A DNA stretch of 11,293 nucleotides from CAIRYW01 sp041665985 (GTDB lineage: Bacteria; Patescibacteriota; Minisyncoccia; Phycocordibacterales; CAIRYW01), in assembly GCA_041665985.1 (NCBI GenBank), contig JBAYHV010000025.1, positions 1 through 11,293 of the forward strand, given 5' to 3'. The number at the start of each line of letters is the position of its first letter. Position 1 is the stretch's first letter. Made by a program: the position numbers and the translations under genes. Shown piece by piece: positions 5,450 through 10,709 of this stretch. The notes beneath the pieces were generated by a model. That model saw only the letters and a list, made by a program, of their open reading frames with translations. It did no database searches and was not told where the DNA came from.

Positions 5450-6940
5450 ACTCTTCCTGAGTCAAAAATAGAGAGTGGTGAAAATAATTTTGATTTAGAA
5501 AGATGGTTGTTTGGACACAAATTAGAGTTTTTATATAGGCATAAATATCCATTATTAAATGCGGAGTTATTTTTTTATACCACAAAATTTTGTAACAATG
5601 TCCTGGGTAATCACCATAAGAACTTTATTTTTACGTTAAGCAATAAAGAATTGGTTGCATATTATTTTCTTGATGAATTAAAACTTGGTAAGCAATTGTC
5701 AAAAAAACTATTAGACGACAATTTCTTCCGTGCTCATTTTAATGGTTCCTATTCAGCAAGAAATAACGTTGAAATTTTTCTGCGAAAATATGAAAAATAT
5801 ATTAAAAAAATAAAAAAATCCGATGCAGATAACTTAAATATCTTTCAACAATATTGGAAGGTTTATGCTGGAGTTTTTGCTTACTTTAGAACATCAAATC
5901 CCGCATTAGTTGATCCATTTATTGAGGAATTAAGAGTAATAATAAATTCTCACCCACCAAAAGATATATCTGTTGATGATGCAATTAAATTTTTAACGAC
6001 TCCTTTTTCTAGTAATTTAATAACTCAAGAAACCGAAGACTGGTTTCAAGTTTTACAACTTCCCGCAAATACAGAAGTTTTTAAGACCCATATTTTAAAG
6101 TACCCATGGCTTTTTATTAGCACTTATGATTTTAATAGCGCCCTTACTTATTTAGAAAAAAGATACAAAACTGATTATAATAGAATACAAGATATTAATA
6201 TAAGTCCGAATGAATTCTCTGATGAAGTTAAAGAGGCTGAAAGAGTTAGAAATAAACTTTACACAGATTCAGAAATAAAGCGTTTATCTACGATTATTCT
6301 AACTTTGGCTGATGATCGTTTGTTGAATAAATGTGCTTGGACTGGGTTAGATTTTCAGGTTAGAGAATTATTTAAGATAATGGCCAAAAAAGCAGGAATT
6401 ACCATTGAAGATTTTATTAACTCCTATACATACAATGATGTAGTAAAGCTATTTACACTTAATCAAATTTTACCTAAAGATGAAATAAATAAGCGGTTAT
6501 TATCTTTTACGATTATATCTAATAATCTCGATTATATTTTCTTATCTGGTGATAAATCAGTAAAACTGAACGAGAAAATAAACTTCTCTCAACATGACGG
6601 TGTCTCCATAGAGGGAATTTCAGCTTCAAAAGGTTATGCCGTTGGTAAAGTTTTTATTGTGAGTATGAAAAATGTTACTGATTTACAAGATCAGTTAAAA
6701 AATTTTACTGAAGGAGATATTTTAGTTGCAGGAATGACAGAACCGAATTTAATTCCATATATGATTAAATCGGGCGGAATAATAACTGATCAAGGAGGTC
6801 TAACTTCTCACGCGGCTATTGTTGCTCGAGAATTAAAAAAACCGTGTGTTGTTGGAACAAAAATAGCTACTCAAATATTAAAGACGGGGGATAGAGTTGA
6901 ATTAAATGCTGATACTGGTTTTATTAAATTAATTAATTAA
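5426..6940 (+). CDS. PEP-utilising enzyme mobile-domain protein without ATP-grasp domain
   Basis: A 504-residue protein. The last 110 residues or so are the phosphohistidine 'mobile' domain of PEP synthase/PPDK-type enzymes: GISASKGYAVGKVFIV, then TEPNLIPYMIKSGGIITDQG, then GGLTSH462AAIVAREL with H462 as the expected phosphorylated residue, and the final GDRVELNADTG. The first 380 residues are helical. Around residues 245-340 they resemble the linker seen in stand-alone proteins of this type. The ATP-grasp nucleotide-binding domain and the PEP/pyruvate barrel are absent, so it cannot be a complete PEP synthase. Its first eight residues are an exact DNA copy of the start of the oxidoreductase at 8074, and no other methionine occurs in the N-terminal half. 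The start was therefore probably captured. It is followed 17 nt later by a phosphatase-family gene. Confidence 0.88.
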   Translation: MPKTLIVTTLPESKIESGENNFDLERWLFGHKLEFLYRHKYPLLNAELFFYTTKFCNNVLGNHHKNFIFTLSNKELVAYYFLDELKLGKQLSKKLLDDNFFRAHFNGSYSARNNVEIFLRKYEKYIKKIKKSDADNLNIFQQYWKVYAGVFAYFRTSNPALVDPFIEELRVIINSHPPKDISVDDAIKFLTTPFSSNLITQETEDWFQVLQLPANTEVFKTHILKYPWLFISTYDFNSALTYLEKRYKTDYNRIQDINISPNEFSDEVKEAERVRNKLYTDSEIKRLSTIILTLADDRLLNKCAWTGLDFQVRELFKIMAKKAGITIEDFINSYTYNDVVKLFTLNQILPKDEINKRLLSFTIISNNLDYIFLSGDKSVKLNEKINFSQHDGVSIEGISASKGYAVGKVFIVSMKNVTDLQDQLKNFTEGDILVAGMTEPNLIPYMIKSGGIITDQGGLTSHAAIVARELKKPCVVGTKIATQILKTGDRVELNADTGFIKLIN

Positions 6941-6954
6941 TTAATTAATTAATT
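6927..6954 (+). repeat. AATT tetranucleotide tandem repeat (7 units)
   Basis: Seven perfect AATT units spanning the TAA stop of the mobile-domain gene and most of the gap to the next start at 6958. TAA occurs in every frame of the repeat, so changes in unit number would alter only the last few residues but would change the spacing to the downstream gene in 4-bp steps. Confidence 0.9.
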
Positions 6955-6957
6955 TTT

Positions 6958-7803
6958 ATGAGTATTGAAACTCCAAATTCTATAGAATCAAGAGAAAAAG
7001 ATGATTCACCAAAAATATTGGTAAATTTTATTAGACATAGTCTTGCTCTCTATGATACGTATAAAAAAATGCTCTCATCTTCTGATCCTTTAATGGCCTT
7101 TGATGTAAAGTTTCAGACAAGTGGAGATTTAACTAAAGAGGGTGAACAATTGGCCACGGTAAAAGCCAAAGAATTTTTATCCAGTCTAAATCCAAGTACC
7201 GATGATTTATTTTTTGCTTCCAGTAATGAAACCAGGGTCTTTGAGACGGCTCAAATATATAAAAAAGTGGCCACAGAAATTGGGTTTAATATTATTAAGC
7301 CAGATAATACTCGTAATACATTTAATGATGATGAAGAAATTCGTATTTTGAATACACTATCAATTAATCATGAAAGAGGTAATAAGCTTGTATCATCAGC
7401 ATTTAATTCGAAAAATAAAAGATCTGAGATAAACTGGGATGCTATTCCTGATAAAAGTATAAAAGATAGATACGATAAACTTTGTAATTTAGTCGATTCA
7501 AATGATCAAGGGAACTGGGGTGCAAATTGGGCAAAATTTAGCGAAGAAGCTAAAAACCTTTTCCCTGAATTTAATATTCAGACAATGGAGACGGTACACA
7601 GTAAAAAATTTAAGGACTTAGGTAGACTAATTTCTTTTGCAGCAAAAAAAGCGTTAAAGAATTATAGTGGCAGCGGAGAAAGACGGATAGTTGTTCTTGG
7701 TTTTGGTCACGAGGATATTTTAATGAAAACTCTTACGGAGGAATTTAATAGAAATGGTTTAAAAAATTGTGAAGCAATTGAATTACCTGTTATATCTCAA
7801 TAA
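6958..7803 (+). CDS. Histidine phosphatase superfamily (phosphoglycerate mutase-like) protein
   Basis: A 281-residue protein with the superfamily's key residues: R26-H27 in NFIRHS, where the usual glycine after RH is serine; the LTKEGEQLA helix; ASSNETR93VFETA, with the second arginine; and H251 in GFGHED, the second catalytic histidine. H27 would form the phosphohistidine intermediate. The family includes phosphatases acting on sugars, nucleotides and phosphoproteins, as well as mutases; the substrate here cannot be told. An insert between residues 100 and 235 makes it longer than a minimal 200-residue member. It is 17 nt downstream of the mobile-domain gene, so the two probably form a pair on one transcript. 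Both lie between the 29-bp repeats. Confidence 0.85.
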   Translation: MSIETPNSIESREKDDSPKILVNFIRHSLALYDTYKKMLSSSDPLMAFDVKFQTSGDLTKEGEQLATVKAKEFLSSLNPSTDDLFFASSNETRVFETAQIYKKVATEIGFNIIKPDNTRNTFNDDEEIRILNTLSINHERGNKLVSSAFNSKNKRSEINWDAIPDKSIKDRYDKLCNLVDSNDQGNWGANWAKFSEEAKNLFPEFNIQTMETVHSKKFKDLGRLISFAAKKALKNYSGSGERRIVVLGFGHEDILMKTLTEEFNRNGLKNCEAIELPVISQ

Positions 7804-7910
7804 TATTTCAACTAAACTAAAAGCAGGAGCAGATTGGGGCATTAATATTTTAGAATTGGAAAATGATATTTGAGGTAGGAATTTAAAACATAGAATAAGT
7901 AATATATAAA

Positions 7911-7986
7911 CAAAAAGATAGCGCTCCTTACGGAAGACTATCTTTAGGGTGTAATACCGTTTCAGTTCATGAGTAGAACCAAAAAC
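7911..7986 (-). ncRNA. Candidate minus-strand small RNA
   Basis: Between two plus-strand genes, the minus strand carries an extended -10 (TGCTAAAAT, plus-strand 7993-8001), about 75 nt of non-coding sequence with small hairpins, and a hairpin ending in a U-run (7912-7945). The terminator faces the minus direction better than the plus. No open frame of note lies within it. This is a prediction from signal layout alone and could equally be a bidirectional terminator of the upstream gene. Confidence 0.25.
7912..7945 (-). terminator. Hairpin with GNRA-type tetraloop and U-run on the minus strand
   Basis: On the minus strand AAAGATAG pairs with CTATCTTT. The inner part TTCC-GTAA-GGAG continues the stem, after one wobble pair and one mismatch, to a GUAA tetraloop. 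Five T residues overlap or follow the 3' arm. In the plus direction the hairpin is followed by TTTAGGG, a weaker release signal. It may still end the transcript of the phosphatase gene. Confidence 0.5.
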
Positions 7987-8055
7987 AGTGTTATTTTAGC
8001 AGGTAGAATAACCAATAATAGTAAAATATTATGCTCTATAATAAGAGTTTTTTTG

Positions 8056-8064
8056 TGATAAAAT
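8056..8064 (+). promoter_or_regulatory. Extended -10 promoter of the oxidoreductase operon
   Basis: TGATAAAAT inside TGTGATAAAAT, identical over eleven bases to the tspO promoter. It ends 9 nt before the ATG at 8074, so the leader would be only about 3 nt. A second hexamer, TATAAT at 8037-8042, could serve as an alternative -10 without the TG extension. Confidence 0.6.
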
Positions 8065-8068
8065 AGTT

Positions 8069-8097
8069 AAATCATGCCAAAAACATTAATAGTTACC
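8069..8097 (+). repeat. 29-bp direct repeat, copy 2
   Basis: Identical to 5421-5449. It covers the last 5 nt before the ATG and the first eight codons of the oxidoreductase gene. Here the encoded residues fit the protein, since they form the first beta strand of the flavodoxin fold, and a proper promoter lies just upstream. This copy is therefore the likely original. Confidence 0.95.
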
Positions 8098-8688
8098 GCG
8101 CACCCTAGCCCAAAAGGATTTACTCATGGCATTGCAAACGCAATTGCTGAAAAAAGAAAAGAGGACGGAAATGAGGTAGAAATTCTTGATCTTTATAAAA
8201 CAAATTTAGTTCAAGATTATTTGAGATTTGAAAATGTTCGTGAAATTCCTGTAAATCCTCACCGAGACATAATTCAGCAAAAAATAACTGAAGCAAATGA
8301 ACTTATTTTTATTCATCCTATTTGGTGGCTTTCAATGCCGGCCATTATGAAAAATTTTGTTGATAATAATTTTTCATCAAAGTTTGCGTACAAATATGTA
8401 AAAGGAAAAAGAGTTCCTCTTTTGAAAGGAAAAACCGCCCGTGTTTATGTAACATGCGATGCACCTTTTTGGCTTTATCTTACTTTAGCACTGCCTTATT
8501 TAACCGTTTGGGTAGCGGGAATTTTAATGTTTTGTGGAATTAAAGTAACTGGATTTACAATTATTAGAAACAGAGCATTTAGGGATGATGAAGCGAGAAT
8601 GAAATTTTTAGAAAGTCTCAAAAAACATTCGAAACACCAATCTATTTTTTTGCGGATCTTAAATAAGTTTGCGGATATTATTCAATAA
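8074..8688 (+). CDS. NAD(P)H-dependent oxidoreductase of flavodoxin-like fold (NQO1/KefF type)
   Basis: A 204-residue FMN- or FAD-binding reductase of the family of NAD(P)H dehydrogenase (quinone) and KefF/MdaB-like proteins. Visible marks are TLIVTAHPSPKGFTHGIANA (first strand and phosphate loop), a following EVEILDLYK strand, FIHPIWWLSMPAIMKNFVDN (the flavin-binding loop and helix), LLKGKTARVYVTCDAP, and FCGIKVTGF near the C-terminus. Members transfer two electrons from NAD(P)H to quinones or other acceptors. The acceptor here is unknown. The ATG lies just after a strong extended -10, giving a near-leaderless mRNA. It heads a run of four genes that includes murI. Its first eight codons are duplicated in the mobile-domain gene at 5426. 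Confidence 0.92.
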   Translation: MPKTLIVTAHPSPKGFTHGIANAIAEKRKEDGNEVEILDLYKTNLVQDYLRFENVREIPVNPHRDIIQQKITEANELIFIHPIWWLSMPAIMKNFVDNNFSSKFAYKYVKGKRVPLLKGKTARVYVTCDAPFWLYLTLALPYLTVWVAGILMFCGIKVTGFTIIRNRAFRDDEARMKFLESLKKHSKHQSIFLRILNKFADIIQ

Positions 8689-8698
8689 TAGAAAATAT

Positions 8699-9079
8699 AT
8701 GGAAAAAATTGATAAAAATAAATATATTAAACAATCTGTAAATAATTTCATAGACGATGGTGATTATGAAGAAGCTATAAAATTGGTTGGGCAATCTATT
8801 GAAGATATTATTTCAAATGAAATTGAAGAAGGACAAAGACAAAAATGGATTGATAGTTTTAATAACAATACGCAAATTATATTTACTCTAGTTGATATTA
8901 TTGATGAGCAGAATGAAGAAAAGAAAAAAAGATTAGAAGATATTACAAAAAAAATTCAACTCCTCTCCTCAAATATTTTCAAAAGAGTTGAGTCTGAAGA
9001 GGTCGGCGATGCAAACGAAGAAGAAAGAGCAGAATTAGTTGGGTTAGTTCATGAATTAAGAAAAAATTTTGTTGAATAA
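8699..9079 (+). CDS. Acidic hypothetical protein
   Basis: A 126-residue cytosolic protein of unknown family. It is rich in glutamate, aspartate and lysine and almost wholly helical. Residues 13-37 look like a helix pair (NFIDDGDYEEAIKLVGQSIE), and residues 77-95, rich in E and K, could form a short coiled coil. A TTG at 8669 would extend it by ten residues, but this overlaps the oxidoreductase by 20 nt and gives an unconvincing start. I use the ATG, 10 nt after the oxidoreductase stop. The murI start follows 2 nt after its stop, so it should be translated from the same mRNA. No function is proposed. Confidence 0.75.
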   Translation: MEKIDKNKYIKQSVNNFIDDGDYEEAIKLVGQSIEDIISNEIEEGQRQKWIDSFNNNTQIIFTLVDIIDEQNEEKKKRLEDITKKIQLLSSNIFKRVESEEVGDANEEERAELVGLVHELRKNFVE

Positions 9080-9081
9080 AA

Positions 9082-10017
9082 ATGAATGATAAAGGAAATC
9101 AATCAATTGGCGTTTTCGATTCTGGTTTTGGAGGATTGAGTATTTTAAAAGGGATCATAAAAAAATTACCTCAATATGATTATGTTTATTTAGGTGATAA
9201 TGAGCACTCTCCATATGGAGATAAAACACAGGAAACTATTTTAAAATTTACAAAACAAGCCATTGATTTTTTATTTAAGAAAAATTGCAACATCGTTATT
9301 CTCGCTTGCAACACTGCTTCAAGTAAGGCTTTGAGAGAGATCCAGCAAAATTATTTGCCAAAACATTATCCGAACAAAAAAGTTTTAGGAGTTTTAATTC
9401 CTGGCGCAGAGGAGGCTGTGAGTAAAAAGGGAATTAAAAGAATTGCAGTATTTGCCACAGAAGCAACCGTTTCAACAGGATCTTTTAAAAGAGAAATTTT
9501 AAAACTTGATCCAAAGCTTAAAGTCACAGAAATTGCTTGTCCGCTTTTGGTTCCAATTGTTGAAGAAGGAAGACATAATTCCAAAGATGCGGACGAAGCA
9601 ATTAAAAAGTACATTAAATTATTGCCCAAAAAAGTGGATGCTTTGATACTCGGTTGTACTCATTATGGGATCCTAAAAAATAAAATAAAAAAATATTTGC
9701 CTAAAGATGTTAAAATTATTTCAGAAGAAGATGTTGTTCCCAAAAACCTCAAAAATTATTTAAATAAACATTTAGAATTAGAATCTAAATTATCAAAAAA
9801 AAGTCAAAGAGTTTTTTACTCTACTGATGAGGTAGATAAGTTTGAAACATTAGGTAGTAAATTTTTTGGTCAAAAAATAAAAGTTAAAAAAGCAAATCTA
9901 CTTGGAGGTAAGTCCTCCTCTCGAGAGTTGAATTGCGAAAACTTGAAGCAATTCAAAGACGGAGGAAAATGTTCCGAGTCGGGGTCGCAGAATTTTTCAA
10001 CAGAAAAATATCTGTGA
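9082..10017 (+). CDS. murI: Glutamate racemase with repeat-encoded C-terminal tail
   Basis: Interconverts L- and D-glutamate to supply D-Glu for peptidoglycan. The 311-residue protein has all core motifs: IGVFDSGFGGLS with D13 and S14, SPYGDK at 43-48, the first catalytic cysteine C76 in ACNTAS, and the second, C192, in GCTHY with H194. The conserved enzyme ends near residue 272, the usual family length (about 265-275). The remaining 39 residues (from GGKSSSRELN on) are low in hydrophobic residues, look unlike the rest, and are encoded by the inverted-repeat element at 9900-10031. This element seems to have replaced the original stop. The racemase itself should be functional. The gene lies 2 nt after the acidic hypothetical and 30 nt before the DUF192 gene. 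Confidence 0.93.
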   Translation: MNDKGNQSIGVFDSGFGGLSILKGIIKKLPQYDYVYLGDNEHSPYGDKTQETILKFTKQAIDFLFKKNCNIVILACNTASSKALREIQQNYLPKHYPNKKVLGVLIPGAEEAVSKKGIKRIAVFATEATVSTGSFKREILKLDPKLKVTEIACPLLVPIVEEGRHNSKDADEAIKKYIKLLPKKVDALILGCTHYGILKNKIKKYLPKDVKIISEEDVVPKNLKNYLNKHLELESKLSKKSQRVFYSTDEVDKFETLGSKFFGQKIKVKKANLLGGKSSSRELNCENLKQFKDGGKCSESGSQNFSTEKYL

Positions 10018-10031
10018 CTTTTCCTCCAAGT
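9900..10031. repeat. Multi-branched inverted-repeat element at the 3' end of murI
   Basis: An outer 9-bp stem, ACTTGGAGG (9900-9908) with CCTCCAAGT (10023-10031), encloses TCCTCC (9913-9918) with GGAGGA (9961-9966), then TTGAATTGC (9928-9936) with GCAATTCAA (9948-9956), and ACAGA (10000-10004) with TCTGT (10011-10015). An alternative small hairpin, GGAGG-TAAGT-CCTCC (9904-9918), competes with the outer stem. The GC content is above that of its surroundings, and both strands stay open across it. It could be a dispersed palindromic element or a terminator/RNA-processing structure. Confidence 0.65.
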
Positions 10032-10047
10032 TAGATAAAAAAATAAT

Positions 10048-10524
10048 ATGAAATTCCATAAAAACTTCACATCAATAATTTTAATAATAATCCTCTGCAT
10101 TATGGCTGTTTTTTTTATTATAAATACGAAAAAAAATATTCCTTCAAAATCTAAATTAATTTTTGAAAATATCGGAGGTAAAGATTTTTCTCTTGAAGTT
10201 GCTTCAACGGAAGCAGACAGGGAATTAGGCCTAGGAAAAAGAGATTCTCTTGCCTCAAGTACTGGAATGATCTTCGTTTTTGATTATTTGGATAAATATG
10301 GATTTTGGATGAAGGACACAAGGTTTCCACTTGATATTATTTGGTTAAATGGAAATTGCGTTGTTGTAGGTAAGGCGACAATACTTCCAGAATCTTTTCC
10401 GAAAGTTTTTTATCCTGATTTTCCTGCCATGTACGCAATAGAACTGCCCGTTGGATCTACAGCAAATATAAAAGAAGGTGATACTCTTTTTTGTTCTACG
10501 ATCAAGACAATTTTAAATTCATAA
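10048..10524 (+). CDS. DUF192 family protein, membrane-anchored or secreted
   Basis: A 158-residue protein. Residues 1-9 are basic to polar and residues 10-26 form a hydrophobic segment, without a clear cleavage site, so it is probably anchored facing out. From residue 33 it matches DUF192: EVASTEADRELGLGKRDSL, the GMIFVFD strand, GFWMKDTRFPLDIIWLN, the P-rich middle segment and the YAIELPVGS end. The family's role is unknown; it forms a small beta-rich domain. It is the last gene of the oxidoreductase-murI run, 30 nt after murI. No Shine-Dalgarno sequence precedes the ATG. Confidence 0.9.
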   Translation: MKFHKNFTSIILIIILCIMAVFFIINTKKNIPSKSKLIFENIGGKDFSLEVASTEADRELGLGKRDSLASSTGMIFVFDYLDKYGFWMKDTRFPLDIIWLNGNCVVVGKATILPESFPKVFYPDFPAMYAIELPVGSTANIKEGDTLFCSTIKTILNS

Positions 10525-10570
10525 AATTAAAATATTAATTTGTATTGATATACGTGTAAATCTTAACAAT

Positions 10571-10596
10571 CAACTTGGAACCCTAGCTCCAAGTTG
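10571..10596. repeat. Inverted repeat with CTTGGA/TCCAAG arms
   Basis: CAACTTGGA (10571-10579) pairs with TCCAAGTTG (10588-10596) around an 8-nt loop, and the sequence continues GAGG. The arm shares the ACTTGGA core with the outer stem of the element after murI, suggesting a related sequence. It lies 46 nt after the DUF192 stop and may help end that transcript. Confidence 0.6.
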
Positions 10597-10608
10597 GAGG
10601 TAAAAAAT

Positions 10609-10633
10609 AATTTGGAGGTTGAAACCCCAAATT
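10609..10633. terminator. Hairpin with A/T flanks, possibly bidirectional terminator
   Basis: AATTTGG-A-GGTT (10609-10620) pairs with AACCCCAAATT (10623-10633), with one bulged A and a very tight loop. Runs of A flank both sides (10602-10607 and 10634-10640). On the minus strand the hairpin is followed by a T-rich run, so the minus direction fits an intrinsic terminator better. On the plus strand no U-run follows. Confidence 0.4.
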
Positions 10634-10688
10634 AAAAAAAACTAGCTTTTCCTCATAAAGAAAACTACTATCGATAACGTAGTTCATA

Positions 10689-10697
10689 TGATAAAAT
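10689..10697 (+). promoter_or_regulatory. Extended -10 promoter of the surface-protein gene
   Basis: TGATAAAAT inside TATGATAAAAT, the same extended -10 as at tspO and the oxidoreductase gene. It ends 12 nt before the ATG at 10710, giving a predicted leader of about 6 nt. The ATG sits inside a 10-bp palindrome, GCATATATGC (10704-10713). Confidence 0.6.
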
Positions 10698-10709
10698 ATA
10701 TTTGCATAT

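Noticed and set aside
5421..8097. Insertion sequence or transposon
   Set aside because: No transposase or terminal inverted repeats are visible, and 29 bp is too long for a usual target-site duplication. The block is reported as a repeat-bounded region instead.
8669..8698. TTG-initiated extension of the acidic hypothetical protein
   Set aside because: It would overlap the oxidoreductase gene by 20 nt and adds residues unlike the rest; the ATG at 8699 gives normal spacing.
9366..9629. Minus-strand open frame inside murI
   Set aside because: It is fully antisense to the conserved glutamate racemase core.
9870..10100. Minus-strand open frame over the end of murI
   Set aside because: It lies antisense to murI and DUF192 and owes its openness to the inverted-repeat element. 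No start context or homology is apparent.
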